A DNA stretch of 64,000 bases from assembly GCF_018128025.1 (NCBI RefSeq), contig NZ_JAGSCS010000014.1:1-64000 (forward strand). Reading direction: 5' to 3'. Under the pieces are notes generated by a model, which saw only the letters and a program-made list of their open reading frames with translations, was not told where the DNA came from and ran no database searches. The position numbers and the translations under genes are program-made. Of this stretch, positions 48,857 through 58,474 are shown piece by piece. The stretch's first letter is position 1, and each line of letters opens with the position of its first letter. This DNA is from Proteiniclasticum sediminis (lineage in GTDB: Bacteria; Bacillota; Clostridia; Clostridiales; Clostridiaceae).

Positions 48857-49164
48857 CCCACCACCTCGCTACAGGTCAGCTCGATGTTTTCTCGATCAAT
48901 CCCGTAAGTACGCTCGATTTTGTAGCGTTTACTTTCGAAGATGAGATACTTTTGGCCAGAGTATTCAAAGGCTTTAACTGTGATGACCACACTTGGCTTT
49001 AGACCATTCTGGAGCGCATTGTAGAACTCAGTCCGTCCCACGCTTTTGATGTCTGCCCATACCGTTGTAGACACTTCAGTCTCAATTTCATTGGCATATT
49101 CGTCTTGCGTGATCGTCACCGAGATCAGCTGTACTTGATCATCAAAGGTTTTTTTACTCCCCAT
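48853..49164 (-). CDS. Head closure protein (SPP1 gp16-like)
   Basis: 103 aa beta-barrel type head-tail adaptor (DEYANEIETEVSTTVWADI; FYNALQNGLKPSVVITVK). Overlaps both neighbours by one to four bases. Confidence 0.8.
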   Translation of the reverse strand: MGSKKTFDDQVQLISVTITQDEYANEIETEVSTTVWADIKSVGRTEFYNALQNGLKPSVVITVKAFEYSGQKYLIFESKRYKIERTYGIDRENIELTCSEVVG

Positions 49165-49448
49165 TAGATCACCTCATCAGCCTTACGGTTATGGATCATT
49201 AGATTTTTAAGCGCAAAGTCAAGGTACCGAGGCATCCCAGTAGTCTCGCCTTTAGCTTCATACTTCCATGTAGCGTAATCCACGATAAACTCGGTGATCA
49301 CAGGGTTTGTAAGGTCTGCATTGATTCCTTTTTCATCATCGAGCATCTTGATTGTGGAGTCGATGATCAGATTGAGGTACGCATCCTTGCCATTGCTGGA
49401 GATGCCCAGCCTGGCCTTGAGAAAACTTAGTATTTCAGATTTCGTCAT
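49164..49448 (-). CDS. Head-tail connector (gp6-like)
   Basis: 94 aa helical adaptor, LKARLGISSNGKDAYLNLII then TEFIVDYATWKYE; first gene of the connector series after the capsid. Confidence 0.85.
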   Translation of the reverse strand: MTKSEILSFLKARLGISSNGKDAYLNLIIDSTIKMLDDEKGINADLTNPVITEFIVDYATWKYEAKGETTGMPRYLDFALKNLMIHNRKADEVI

Positions 49449-49527
49449 GCTGGCCCTCCTTCAAAACAAAAAAAGACAGTTTCTCCAGGGAGATTTCCTC
49501 CCTGGATTACTGCCATTAGATTATCTA

Positions 49528-50892
49528 CTAAGCATTGGCGCTGTCAGTTGCAAAAGTCGCGGACACAGCTGCATCAACATTGTTCAGACCGACAACGACG
49601 AATGCAGACTCTTTCACGGGCTTTCCGTCATAACGAGCAGATGCCTTGAACACAGTCTTGTCGGAAGTGAAGAGGAACTCCGTGGAGGAAGCACCCTTGA
49701 CTCCAGCGCGCTCTGCCAGGATGTACTTGGTGAAGTCACCAGCTACCAGCATGTTGTCGGGGATCTCTTCGCTGAACTCCACCTTGTAACCCACACCAGG
49801 GAATACCTGATTGGCAACAGAGACGAATGCACCGGCAGCGTTATTGGCCAGAGACTTAGGAACGATCGTTCCAAGCCAGGTGGACTCGTTCATGAGTACC
49901 GTGATCGGGCCTCTTCCACGCTTTCCACGCTTGATATGCTTGAAGGTCTCGATGATCTTCGCGAAAGTGGTATCCGCAACAGAGAGCTTGATGATGTTGG
50001 TCGTTCTCAGACCGGACAGCGGATCTGCGACATAATCAGCATAGATGGCAGGGATTACACCCTTAGGCATCTTGGTTCCGGTACCAAACAGGATGGCCTT
50101 ATCCAGTGCAATTGCAATGGATTCAGTCAGTAGATCCTCTACATAAGCAGACAGGTTCAGCATGGAGTCCTCAATGAGGGAGTTATCCAGCGGGATGTAT
50201 CCGCCAAGTTTGTAGCCATCGACCTCGATGTCGGTGATCGTATTTGCCAGCTCATTGAGCTTTCCGATCATTTCCGTCCATACAGCTTCAGGAGCTTCGC
50301 CAGCAACCAGTGCTCTGCCAGTACCATTGAGCTTAACAACCTTTACCAGAGGGTACAGTACGGAGTACTCTCCCAGGTTGTCCATGATGGAGTCCATGAT
50401 TACCTGCGGAATCGTCAGGTTCAGCCCGGTGACCGCTCTGGTCTCCATGGCTTTGCGCATGTTCTCGTAGAAGCTTCTAACCTCCGGCTGATTGAGCACG
50501 GCCAGTCTTTCTTCTCTGGATTTCTTCATTCCTCTTGCAATTTTAGACATGTTTCTTACCTCTCCTTCGTGAGTAGTTTTTTCTTCACTTCGCTTTGCCT
50601 CAGGTGCCGGCGCTGCATTCAGCTCTTCCAGCTCCTTTTCCAGTTTTTCGATCTCCGCTGCGAGAGCCGATTTCTTCACTTCAAGCTCTTTCTTTTCGGT
50701 CTCCAACGGATCGCTTTCTTCATCGATCAGCTTGATGTCCTCATCTGCTGTCTCCGATGCGGAGTCGATCTCTTCCAGAGCTACAGCGAGCTCCTCTTCT
50801 CGTTTCTCGATCTCACCGATTCGCTTGTCGTGTTCTGCTCTCTTGGCTTTCAGATTTTCAATCTGTTTCTTCAGTCTCAACTGCTTAAGCAT
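49528..50892 (-). CDS. HK97-fold major capsid protein with N-terminal delta/scaffold domain
   Basis: 454 aa. Residues ~1-110 are a highly charged coiled coil (EKREEELAVALEEIDSA), the scaffold that is cleaved off; the capsid domain follows from about 125 (AVTGLNLTIPQVIMDSIM; GYIPLDNSLIEDS; GVIPAIYADYV). The protease gene is next upstream, overlapping by 8 bp. Confidence 0.92.
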   Translation of the reverse strand: MLKQLRLKKQIENLKAKRAEHDKRIGEIEKREEELAVALEEIDSASETADEDIKLIDEESDPLETEKKELEVKKSALAAEIEKLEKELEELNAAPAPEAKRSEEKTTHEGEVRNMSKIARGMKKSREERLAVLNQPEVRSFYENMRKAMETRAVTGLNLTIPQVIMDSIMDNLGEYSVLYPLVKVVKLNGTGRALVAGEAPEAVWTEMIGKLNELANTITDIEVDGYKLGGYIPLDNSLIEDSMLNLSAYVEDLLTESIAIALDKAILFGTGTKMPKGVIPAIYADYVADPLSGLRTTNIIKLSVADTTFAKIIETFKHIKRGKRGRGPITVLMNESTWLGTIVPKSLANNAAGAFVSVANQVFPGVGYKVEFSEEIPDNMLVAGDFTKYILAERAGVKGASSTEFLFTSDKTVFKASARYDGKPVKESAFVVVGLNNVDAAVSATFATDSANA

Positions 50893-51469
50893 TCTTTTTT
50901 CCTCCTAATCGTGTTCGAATTTTCGCTTTCTTAAGTTCGATCTCTCTCCGCTTATGCATTTCAAGATCTTTCTGCCGTGCTTGTATCGATGTTTCTGGGT
51001 ATGCCGGGAAAGTGCAGATGCTGCCCTCATGGAGATCAACTTTCTTCAGCCGGAAGACTACATCGCCGTTGTCGAGATATTCTATTTCTTCGTCGAGAAT
51101 GTTGAATCCAAAACTGCATTGATCGACATCTCCGCGCTGGACTCGCTCATAGGCGTTTACTGCATCGCTATCTTTCTCATTGATCTCAACCCGGCCCCAA
51201 AGTCCTCTGGCATCAATCTTGAACTCAGCCGTTCCGGATTTATTCCGGCCAAGCACAAGCGTCGTATCATGATTGATCAGCACCCGGATATCATTGCCCA
51301 TGGTTTCATTAAAGGCTTCTGGATCTACTTCTTCGTATACTCCAGGCCAGAGCTGCGTGCGGTTATTAAACACCGCGAAGTACCCTTCCAGGTATCTCTT
51401 CTCACCCGGTTCAGCTCTTAGATTTCCGCTGATCAGTGCTGCGTGTCTCACTTGATTTTGTGGCATCAC
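50885..51469 (-). CDS. HK97-family prohead protease
   Basis: 194 aa serine protease of the herpesvirus-type fold. Catalytic candidates: His in VLINHD (about 67) and Ser in QCSFGF (about 117). Matures the capsid by removing the delta domain. Confidence 0.92.
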   Translation of the reverse strand: MMPQNQVRHAALISGNLRAEPGEKRYLEGYFAVFNNRTQLWPGVYEEVDPEAFNETMGNDIRVLINHDTTLVLGRNKSGTAEFKIDARGLWGRVEINEKDSDAVNAYERVQRGDVDQCSFGFNILDEEIEYLDNGDVVFRLKKVDLHEGSICTFPAYPETSIQARQKDLEMHKRREIELKKAKIRTRLGGKKNA

Positions 51470-52692
51470 TCACCACCTCCCTCTGTCTGTGTTGGTTTTA
51501 GCTTTTCCTGGTCTCCGATCATTCCCACCGGAATAAAGTTCTCCAAGATCACCAGCTCATCAAGTCCTTCTTTCGGGGTCATGCCGATCCAGTTACGGAC
51601 TTCGTTACCGGTCATAATCCCGCGAATGTACATGTTGGATCCCACATTTGATAGATCCGTCAGCGAATAGCTGTATAGGGATCGCGGATTAAACTTGAAG
51701 TACAGCTTGTTGGAAAGGAGAAGCTTCTTTGTCAGTTCCTGCTCGATGTTTTGCGCAATCGGCATGATTGTGGTGTTAATGAAATTATTGAACTCATCCT
51801 TGTTAAAACTTCCCACGCCCAATAAAAAAGCCGGAACTCCGAAGATTCCAGCTACCGTGCGCTTATCGATTTCTACTGATTTGTCCATGGCCAAGTCCTG
51901 GAGAGTAAGAGGCTTGATCTGTTCCACTTTGACCAGATCCGCCGGCATTACCCAGGGCTTTCCTGCCTTGGTTTCCCCCACATACTTTTGCAAAATTGCG
52001 TCTCGCCCTTCTGGAGTCGTAAACTCATCCGTCATGGCATCCACCGAGATGATCACCGATGGCTTGTACTGCGACGTCATGAATGAATTCTTTGTCGCTG
52101 CAGCCTGTTTTAGGTTGCCGATCACATCTTTGAGGACCACTTTATACCCCAAACCCTCATATGGTTTTTCCGGATCCGGATTCATGACGAAATGAAGAAT
52201 TTCATCGTAGTCATAAAGCCGATCTCCGTACTTGACTTGGTAATCAATGCCATCCCCAACGAAGCTAACCTTGCTTGGCTTAAGAGGCATCAGATCCTCT
52301 ATGTAGCCTTCACCTTCTCCGATGATCGGTAGCACTACAGCATTCCCACGTCCCTCGATCAGCATCGTATTCACGATGTTGTACATCCAGGTTTTTCGGG
52401 TCATGTACTTATATGGGTTAATGTCCAACTTATCGGACAGTCCATTCTTGACCCGGACATCTCCAGTTTCGGTGTTCTGCATTAGGTGTATGGTCATGGA
52501 GGAGATCAGGTCAGCGATCTTTCCAGCTGCGATCCGCACTTCAGGATTATCACTCAATCGGATGTATTCTCCTGTAGCGATGCTCCCTGTGAAATCACTG
52601 GAAGAGACCCACTCCATGAAGGTCAACTCTCTTTTTTGTTTTAGTGCAGGTTCTGCTCTCGATTTATTCTTTTTATACTTACTTCGGCTCAT
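51466..52692 (-). CDS. HK97-family portal protein
   Basis: 408 aa with the HK97 portal core ([47 protein letters not shown]). Forms the dodecameric DNA gate. Overlaps the protease gene by 4 bp. Confidence 0.94.
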   Translation of the reverse strand: MSRSKYKKNKSRAEPALKQKRELTFMEWVSSSDFTGSIATGEYIRLSDNPEVRIAAGKIADLISSMTIHLMQNTETGDVRVKNGLSDKLDINPYKYMTRKTWMYNIVNTMLIEGRGNAVVLPIIGEGEGYIEDLMPLKPSKVSFVGDGIDYQVKYGDRLYDYDEILHFVMNPDPEKPYEGLGYKVVLKDVIGNLKQAAATKNSFMTSQYKPSVIISVDAMTDEFTTPEGRDAILQKYVGETKAGKPWVMPADLVKVEQIKPLTLQDLAMDKSVEIDKRTVAGIFGVPAFLLGVGSFNKDEFNNFINTTIMPIAQNIEQELTKKLLLSNKLYFKFNPRSLYSYSLTDLSNVGSNMYIRGIMTGNEVRNWIGMTPKEGLDELVILENFIPVGMIGDQEKLKPTQTEGGGE

Positions 52693-52718
52693 CTTACTAG
52701 CCTCCTCTACAACGGATA

Positions 52719-54467
52719 TTACAGAAAGTCACCAGCGCGAGAACTCTTTTCCATGTTCTCTATCAATCGGACTGAGGCGAATACGCTGCAGTCGAAGATA
52801 TCTATTCTTAGGTTTTTCATTATTTTTTCGTACTGGATCATGTCATCTGTTTTTTCAATGCCCAGCACATTTCCAACACAATATTCATAGGCCGTAGATC
52901 CAAGATAGTAATACTGAGTATTCTTGACCTTATTCTCGATACGCCGGAATCCTTGAGATTTCTTCCAGTGATACTGCGGTTCATCGACAACATTGAACCC
53001 TGCTTTCTTCATGCCAAGGAAGAACTCCTTACCAAACTTCTTGTCAAAACCTATTTGCCGGATCTTGAATCCACTCTGTTTCATCTTTCTAAACCAGTTG
53101 ATAATGTCAGCGTAATTTACCGTAGGAGTATTACACATGTCCAGCCATCCATCATCTTTCCAGCCGAAAAGAGGGATGGAGTCTTCCTCGGCTTTTGCAT
53201 GAGCAGCAACCACCGGGAACCAAGCATGGGTAATGGCAATATCGATCTCATTGTAGGTCCCGTATAGTGCAGATGCTGTAAGGTCATGCATCTTTGATAA
53301 GTCCGCTCCTCCATACCAGTGAATCGGCAGTCCGGCCAGGTACTTCAGCTTCTTCTCCGTGGACCACGATGGATCGATCTTTAAGACTTCACCAGCTTTC
53401 TTGTTGCTGTACTTGAACTCTTCAACATCGAAATATGCTTTCGTTGCTGAAGTGTAGATATTCAAAGACTTGGACAAGAAGTCCTTTCTCTGTTGCGGAT
53501 CGTTTTGAGCCTGGTGAGCATCGTTGAGAATCTCATCCGGACGAATGGTAATTCCATACCCTGGGTTCGCCATTTGATGCACAAGCGGATTAAGATAATC
53601 TACATCTTTGCCTTTCTCTTCCGGAGCCTTGGCAATAAATACATAATACTGTTCATCTTTCACCGATCCGGCAAGGATCTTCTGGCAGTACTCCAGCTTT
53701 CGGTAGCAGAAGGAGTTCATGTTGTCTCCGGCTGTCGTGATCCCGATCATCAGCTTATTGGTGTATGCTTTCATAGCTTCTTTGATGATGTTGTATTGCT
53801 TCGGTTTTGTGTAAGCGTGAATTTCATCGGCTATGGCCAAGTTACAGTTGAAAGAGTCTTGGCTATCCGGATTAGCAGCAAGAGCTTGGATATAGATGGA
53901 TCCATCTCCAAGATCACCCTGGATCGAATGCTCTTGATTGTTATCGATCACTCGGAAGCTTTCCTTTTCGCCCATCATACCCAAGTTGAAGTTGATGAAG
54001 TCAAAACTCTCAAGGGATTGCTTCAAGGCATTAGCTGTGATGTAGCATTTAGCCCCGGATCTTCTGTAGTAAAGGGAGAGTGCCCAGGCCAGTGCTGCTG
54101 CAAAAGTTGTTTTAACATTTTTCCGAGGCACAAAGATAAAGGCTTCTTTGTACTTCCGGATGGTAGTATTCACATGGTAAAATCCCATGATGTTGTAGAT
54201 CGTGAACTTATGCCAGTTGAGCAATAAAAAAGGCTTGCCTCTCATCGGCTCGCCATCTAAATTCTCTCCTTGTGCATGGACAAAGGTACGCTCTATTATT
54301 CCTATGACGGTTTCAGCTGGTTTAGGATCGAAGTAGTAATCCGGATTTTCAAGGTCCTTGAAGAACCTTTCGCATCCCTGGATCTGTTCGATATTTGCAG
54401 GAGTCTTTCCTGATATAATGTCTCGAGCATACTGGAAGACAAGATCATAATTTTGGAAGTTGCTCAT
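52719..54467 (-). CDS. terL: Terminase large subunit
   Basis: 582 aa. ATPase: Walker A-like [13 protein letters not shown] (about 95-107) and Walker [11 protein letters not shown] (about 210); C-terminal RNase H-like nuclease with [12 protein letters not shown] (about 386) and Asp near the end. HK97/phage T-type 3'-cos packaging family. Confidence 0.95.
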   Translation of the reverse strand: MSNFQNYDLVFQYARDIISGKTPANIEQIQGCERFFKDLENPDYYFDPKPAETVIGIIERTFVHAQGENLDGEPMRGKPFLLLNWHKFTIYNIMGFYHVNTTIRKYKEAFIFVPRKNVKTTFAAALAWALSLYYRRSGAKCYITANALKQSLESFDFINFNLGMMGEKESFRVIDNNQEHSIQGDLGDGSIYIQALAANPDSQDSFNCNLAIADEIHAYTKPKQYNIIKEAMKAYTNKLMIGITTAGDNMNSFCYRKLEYCQKILAGSVKDEQYYVFIAKAPEEKGKDVDYLNPLVHQMANPGYGITIRPDEILNDAHQAQNDPQQRKDFLSKSLNIYTSATKAYFDVEEFKYSNKKAGEVLKIDPSWSTEKKLKYLAGLPIHWYGGADLSKMHDLTASALYGTYNEIDIAITHAWFPVVAAHAKAEEDSIPLFGWKDDGWLDMCNTPTVNYADIINWFRKMKQSGFKIRQIGFDKKFGKEFFLGMKKAGFNVVDEPQYHWKKSQGFRRIENKVKNTQYYYLGSTAYEYCVGNVLGIEKTDDMIQYEKIMKNLRIDIFDCSVFASVRLIENMEKSSRAGDFL

Positions 54468-54814
54468 AACTTACTGAGAGTCTCAGCTAAGACTGACTTC
54501 CTAGGAATTTCAATCTTTACTGAGTCTGCTGCTTTGGGATTTAGGCAGAGCCTATCTGCATAGGTGATAATGTCCTTCCTTAATGATTCCAGTGTGCTTA
54601 CTATCGGTGCCTTCTTCATCCCACCTTGTAACGTCTCAACCTCGAACTCATATCCGCTATCTTTAAACCTGTCATACAAAATTCGGTACTGTTCGCGAAG
54701 CTCAGAATAAATCTCGATAACGGGGTCATATTCAGGCTTATATACATTCATTTTCTTCATATCTGAAATTGTCTTTTTCCTGATGCCATCAAAGGTTGAA
54801 GCCTTTTTCGCCAT
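54464..54814 (-). CDS. terS: Terminase small subunit (P27 family)
   Basis: 116 aa from [14 protein letters not shown]. Start at 54814 set by GAGGTGATATAC; an upstream GTG lies in that ribosome site. Helical with [19 protein letters not shown] typical of P27-type small terminases. Overlaps terL by 4 bp. Confidence 0.88.
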   Translation of the reverse strand: MAKKASTFDGIRKKTISDMKKMNVYKPEYDPVIEIYSELREQYRILYDRFKDSGYEFEVETLQGGMKKAPIVSTLESLRKDIITYADRLCLNPKAADSVKIEIPRKSVLAETLSKL

Positions 54815-54824
54815 GTATATCACC

Positions 54825-54950
54825 TCGCCTCGTATTTTTTTTCTGAAACATCGCTCTATTGGAAAAGGATTCCGCCTTCGGTCCCTTAATATCTGCTTTT
54901 TTAAGGCTGAAGTGGGGGGGTATCGATAAAAATATATTCAATATATATAA
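54825..54950. other. Candidate cos region between terS and HNH genes
   Basis: 126 bp without ORF, containing CCGCCTTCGGTCC, a run of seven G (54914-54920) and an AT-rich tail. In HNH-terS-terL phages the cohesive-end site usually lies here. No cut site can be proved from sequence. Confidence 0.35.
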
Positions 54951-55232
54951 CTATTCTTCTCCCCATATCCTTTGAACCCACTCAAGCCCTGTAGCTGTCA
55001 ATGCATCGGAGTCACGGTCATGCATCATGTTATGGCACGTCCCACACAGACTGATGAGATTGCGGGATTCCAGGTAAAGATCAGGCCTTTGATCTACTGG
55101 TTTAACATGATGTACCATTGTTGCTGCCTTTACTTTGCCGTATCTCTTACAATGCCTGCACTTATATTCATCCCTCTTGAGTATGGCCTCACGTTTACTA
55201 TCCCATTTACTGCCATGGTATCGTCTTGCCAT
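54951..55232 (-). CDS. Phage HNH endonuclease
   Basis: 93 aa from MARRYHGSKWDSKREAIL. Zinc CxxC pairs (CRHC; CGTC) and the HNH core VHHVKP...NLISLC...CHNMMH. Start at 55232 after CAGGTGAAGC. HNH proteins beside terminase are needed for cos cleavage in related phages. Confidence 0.93.
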   Translation of the reverse strand: MARRYHGSKWDSKREAILKRDEYKCRHCKRYGKVKAATMVHHVKPVDQRPDLYLESRNLISLCGTCHNMMHDRDSDALTATGLEWVQRIWGEE

Positions 55233-55239
55233 CTGCTTC

Positions 55240-55736
55240 ACCTGTTTTAGTTTTTGTATTAATCTAATTGTCTGCTTATCATGTCTATTCGAATGCTCTA
55301 TATTGTTGCGTATTCTTGTTTATGTGATTATTGATTAATTCGAATGTCGTGTTATTACATCATGCAGAATACTCAAGACTGCATGTACTAACCTGATTAT
55401 CTGCTTATCTTGTTTGTCTGCTTAACATGACTGTTATGATTATCTTGCTTTTGCTAACTGTGTAATTCCAAATGGTTTTCGTTTATGTGAAATCATTACA
55501 TCAAACAAACAATGACCACAAACTTAAATAATTCTCTTTGTTAGATAGCTTGCTTAATTACTTTTATCCGGCTTTCCTGTTTGATTGATTGTTGAATTAT
55601 CTCGACTATTGAAACATTGTGGTTATTGAGAGTTTATGTTTACTTGATTCTTATGCTTATCTGATTATCTTGATTGCCTTGATTATTATGATTCTCTTGA
55701 TACCAGGAGCAAATATATCACTGTCTACCAGTAATG
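55240..55736. other. AT-rich region of degenerate short repeats
   Basis: About 500 bp with no ribosome-site-backed ORF. On the minus strand it iterates variants of AATCAAG, GATAATCA and AAGCAAGATAA at roughly 8-11 bp intervals, especially 55395-55460 and 55635-55705. Composition and irregular period differ from coding DNA around it. Confidence 0.55.
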
Positions 55737-55907
55737 CTATTCCATTTTTTGAGTTTCATTTTTCGGATTGTCGTACCAGCTTTTCATCCAGAAACAGTCA
55801 CCAGGAAGGATGCACAGCATCTGATTTCCTTCTGGCTGACGATCCAGCCAAGGACAGGTAGTGCATTTATCTTTTGTTGATGTACTTTTGTTTTGGCTCT
55901 GCTCCAT
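55737..55907 (-). CDS. 56-aa zinc-binding-type phage protein
   Basis: Read directly: MEQSQNKSTSTKDKCTTCPW..., with Cys at 15, 18, 32 and 38 (CxxC...C...C). GAGGAGG lies 7 bp before the ATG. Overlaps the preceding gene by 41 bp. Unknown function. Confidence 0.6.
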   Translation of the reverse strand: MEQSQNKSTSTKDKCTTCPWLDRQPEGNQMLCILPGDCFWMKSWYDNPKNETQKME

Positions 55908-56118
55908 CGCTTAACCTCCTCATTGATTCTTGCAGATACTCGTTTGTAACCTTTACATTTTCCCGGAGAAAGAGTAGAAGGCATGCAGCTCCATACTCAG
56001 ACCGGACATGCGTGTGTGCTCCAGTCCTACAGTTGATGACGATCCACCCTTTGCGGACCCTCTTCTTCCTGTAGTGTCTCTTGTCTTTTAGCTTCTCTGA
56101 TTTTCTTGCTTTTCCCAT
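55867..56118 (-). CDS. Small basic phage protein
   Basis: 83 aa from MGKARKSEKLKDKRHYRKKR; very basic N-terminus, then INCRTGAHTHVRSEYGAA. Ribosome site weak (GGTGGGGG); a GTG 15 bp upstream is an alternative start. Unknown family; possibly nucleic-acid binding. Confidence 0.5.
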   Translation of the reverse strand: MGKARKSEKLKDKRHYRKKRVRKGWIVINCRTGAHTHVRSEYGAACLLLFLRENVKVTNEYLQESMRRLSDGAEPKQKYINKR

Positions 56119-56273
56119 AAACCGTGCCCCCACCCTGGCATGTCTCGCGACTTGGTATATGCAACCCAGGCACTAATGCTAACTAAGCTAAGTACCCACA
56201 TCCTAATGGGCCGGCTCTCTGCTCTTGGCGCCTGCGGACCTCAATATCTTTTCAGCCGAAAGGAGGTTATCAA

Positions 56274-56372
56274 TTGAAGAAAAGCATAGAAAAAGAGACC
56301 TCTAAGGAGATCTCTTACGAATGGCGCAGCTTCGGGACCGCTTATCTATGCTTTTCTACATTCCCATATTAG
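56274..56372 (+). CDS. Possible 32-aa plus-strand peptide
   Basis: TTG start behind a perfect AAAGGAGG with 6-bp spacing. Reads MKKSIEKETSKEISYEWRSF then GTAYLCFSTFPY, stop TAG. It is antisense to the late leader and coincides with the inverted repeat, so it could be chance. Confidence 0.3.
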   Translation: MKKSIEKETSKEISYEWRSFGTAYLCFSTFPY

Positions 56373-56374
56373 CA
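56278..56374 (-). promoter_or_regulatory. Late promoter with leader terminator
   Basis: Minus strand: extended -10 TGCTAATAT (56374-56366), no consensus -35. Immediately downstream a 13-bp inverted repeat (56357-56345/56290-56278, AGAAAAGCATAGA) encloses an intrinsic terminator AAGAGATCTC/GAGGTCTCTT (56316-56293). This would halt transcription before the structural genes unless bypassed. Confidence 0.5.
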
Positions 56375-56392
56375 TGATTTGAGGGTCCAAAA

Positions 56393-56409
56393 GTGTCATG
56401 TTTGTGTCA
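56393..56409 (-). promoter_or_regulatory. Direct repeat at late promoter, likely activator site
   Basis: TGACAC-AAACA-TGACAC (minus strand), two half sites 11 bp apart, placed at the -35 position of the late promoter and directly after the stop of the ArpU/RinA-like gene. Confidence 0.5.
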
Positions 56410-56410
56410 C

Positions 56411-56836
56411 CTAGTCGATAAGGCCCATATACATGGCCACCAGTGACACAATCTGTCTTTTCCATCGGTAGTAGGTCTCTCGACTGATGTTGAGCTCCTG
56501 GGCTATTCCGATATCTGTATACTTGCCGTCAAAATACTTCATTCGGAGTAGCTCGTACTTTCGAGGCTCTGGATCATTTTTGATTATCCGGATTCCCGTC
56601 TCGATGCTGCAGATACATTTGTGCATTGTACTTAGCCTTGTCGATGCTGTCAGCTTAATAGCCTTGGATGATGTCTCATCAGAGAGTAGACTTGACTGTA
56701 CTCGCTCGGATCCAGGTGCAGGAGAGGAGAGGATGATGTCCTCTCTGAGCTCCTCATACTCCTGTTTAGTATTGATGTAGTTATAGAGTTCGTGTTCGAC
56801 ATATTTGTAATAAGCCTTGCTAATGCTTTTCGCCAT
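56411..56836 (-). CDS. ArpU/RinA-family late transcription activator
   Basis: 141 aa. The C-terminal sigma-like HTH (ELLRMKYFDGKYTDIGIAQELNIS, split; ETYYRWKRQIV) is typical of phage late regulators. Gene lies between the middle genes and the structural operon. It probably recruits polymerase to the 56366-56409 promoter. Confidence 0.8.
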   Translation of the reverse strand: MAKSISKAYYKYVEHELYNYINTKQEYEELREDIILSSPAPGSERVQSSLLSDETSSKAIKLTASTRLSTMHKCICSIETGIRIIKNDPEPRKYELLRMKYFDGKYTDIGIAQELNISRETYYRWKRQIVSLVAMYMGLID

Positions 56837-56838
56837 TT

Positions 56839-57015
56839 TTACCCCCTAAACCAGATGTACGCTTGAATCACCATGGAAAAGATAAGGAGCATTGATGCTA
56901 CAGCCTTTTCATTTTTTCCGCTACGATCATGCAATACCGTGTTTCCCAGTGCAATGATGTAAAATGTATAGCCAGTTGAAAGTGCTAGGGCCAATATAAA
57001 TTTAACGATATCCAT
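56839..57015 (-). CDS. 58-aa two-TM phage membrane protein
   Basis: Read directly: MDIVKFILALALSTGYTFYI, a polar loop HDRSGKNEKA and a second hydrophobic segment (SMLLIFSMVIQAYIW). AAGGAGGAAAATCA before the ATG. Unknown function. Confidence 0.65.
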   Translation of the reverse strand: MDIVKFILALALSTGYTFYIIALGNTVLHDRSGKNEKAVASMLLIFSMVIQAYIWFRG

Positions 57016-57040
57016 TGATTTTCCTCCTTATGGCTGATGA

Positions 57041-57418
57041 TTATGGGATGAGCTCCAGCTGGTAGTTGATATCCGGAGGAATATTACCCTCGAATACGTA
57101 CCTGTTGGTGAGCATAAAATTGTTGTAGATGCTCGCAGTCTGATTGGCTCTCATTTTAGCCTGCTCTCCCCATTCTTGTTGCTGCTTATCTGGTGATGCT
57201 TTGTACTGCTCGTATTTAAGCTTATCGGCTTTGTATGATGCTACCATGGCCCGGGCTTCGTTCTCCACTTTCTGTCTTGTCTTGTATAGCGTGGCATCAT
57301 CAACCTTCTGCATCCCGTGAGTGTAGTTATTCCAAGTAGCTCTTCCGGCTGGAGTGAATGTGATGAAGAGGATGAAGCAGATCAGGATTGTTCCGATGAC
57401 GGTTGCAGCTGTCTTCAT
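57041..57418 (-). CDS. Membrane-anchored phage protein
   Basis: 125 aa. N-terminal hydrophobic segment (AATVIGTILICFILFITF) then a helical, Gln-rich outside part. Unknown family. Confidence 0.7.
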   Translation of the reverse strand: MKTAATVIGTILICFILFITFTPAGRATWNNYTHGMQKVDDATLYKTRQKVENEARAMVASYKADKLKYEQYKASPDKQQQEWGEQAKMRANQTASIYNNFMLTNRYVFEGNIPPDINYQLELIP

Positions 57419-57420
57419 GA

Positions 57421-57966
57421 TTACTGTCCCTCCGTTTTGAGGATTGGATCCGTGACATCAAATGGAATGTCGGAGAATAGGTATGTTCCGGTCCACTCTA
57501 TGTATTTTCCGTCAGGGGTAAAGAAGAATATTCCGGATGGGTTATCTCCATAGGTACCGTCGGTATCGGTCAGCCAGTCCAGCGTGTAGCTTCCGGATGA
57601 ATACCTCTCACTGATCGGGGTGAGATAGTTGGTTAGAGAAGAAACCTTTCCGTCGACGACAAACTTGCTTACTACCGCTCCAGAATCACTGAACAGCACG
57701 ATATATCCTAGCGGTCTCTGGATTGGTACGGTAATGGACATGGCCTTTTCTCGTTGCCCATTAACCCAATAGGCTCGTCTGATGTGATTAAACCTCTCCA
57801 GGCTATAGGTTATGTCCGTCGGTGTTGGCTGATTTCCCTGGAGGATATCTGCAACCTTATTCGTGGCCTGGATGTCTTTATCTGATCCGGTGGTCTCAGA
57901 ATCACATCCCGCAAATAGCATCATGATCATGATTAGAGTTACGGCGATTATTGTTACTTTTTTCAT
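57421..57966 (-). CDS. Prophage lipoprotein
   Basis: 181 aa with signal peptide and lipobox LFAGC (Cys20). The body (YSLERFNHIRRAYWVNGQRE; GYIVLFSDSGAV; DGKYIEWTGTYLFSDIP) matches a lipoprotein type recurring in Gram-positive prophages. Surface anchored; superinfection exclusion, as for Ltp of TP-J34, is possible but not shown. Confidence 0.7.
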   Translation of the reverse strand: MKKVTIIAVTLIMIMMLFAGCDSETTGSDKDIQATNKVADILQGNQPTPTDITYSLERFNHIRRAYWVNGQREKAMSITVPIQRPLGYIVLFSDSGAVVSKFVVDGKVSSLTNYLTPISERYSSGSYTLDWLTDTDGTYGDNPSGIFFFTPDGKYIEWTGTYLFSDIPFDVTDPILKTEGQ

Positions 57967-57985
57967 TGTTTTTGCTCCTTTTAGC

Positions 57986-58141
57986 CTATTTTTTGTTCAT
58001 TTTGATGATGATGATTTTGTGGAAGCCCATGGCCAATCCTTTTTCGGTATAGTGTTTGACCTCATCCAGGCCATCGCAGATGAGCTCCGTATTATTGACT
58101 GGATTCTTGTCGATCATGACGATCCGGTATTTGTCATCCAC
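57986..58141 (-). CDS. 51-aa phage protein
   Basis: Read directly: GTG start, MDDKYRIVMIDKNPVNNTEL ... HKIIIIKMNKK. GGAGG 10 bp upstream; starts in the stop of the next gene (TAGTG). Unknown. Confidence 0.55.
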   Translation of the reverse strand: MDDKYRIVMIDKNPVNNTELICDGLDEVKHYTEKGLAMGFHKIIIIKMNKK

Positions 58142-58278
58142 TATTCTTCGTCCTCCGCTTCCGGGGCCATGAGCTCCAGCTCCCTCAACTTTTTAATGAC
58201 TTCGGTCTTGGTCTGGATATGCAGGCCAGAGGACATTACGCATCCGATGGCTGTATTGATGGCTTCTTCATTGCTCAT
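58141..58278 (-). CDS. 45-aa phage protein
   Basis: Read directly: MSNEEAINTAIGCVMSSGLH ... EAEDEE, GAGGTG before the ATG. Overlaps both neighbours by one to a few bases. Unknown. Confidence 0.55.
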   Translation of the reverse strand: MSNEEAINTAIGCVMSSGLHIQTKTEVIKKLRELELMAPEAEDEE

Positions 58279-58463
58279 TATCGCACCTCTTTTTTATACC
58301 AAGATGGAGTTTCTCTAGCCATTTCTTTTTTCTCGACATCTCGTTGTTCCAAACACATTGTGCAGAAAAATCTATCCGTTCTCACATAAAGTCCGTCTCC
58401 GTATGATCTGTATTCGTACCTATATAGAGTCTCGATGTGCTTAAAGTCATGCTTACAGCTCAT
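58278..58463 (-). CDS. 61-aa zinc-ribbon phage protein
   Basis: MSCKHDFKHIET start with CKH and a CTMC pair near residue 36. AGGAGG is 7 bp before this ATG, better placed than the one 6 bp upstream. Confidence 0.6.
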   Translation of the reverse strand: MSCKHDFKHIETLYRYEYRSYGDGLYVRTDRFFCTMCLEQRDVEKKEMARETPSWYKKEVR

Positions 58464-58474
58464 TTTCATTCCTC

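Noticed and set aside
55619-55861. 80-aa plus-strand ORF in the AT-rich repeat tract
   Set aside because: No ribosome site and antisense to a better supported minus-strand gene with GAGGAGG.
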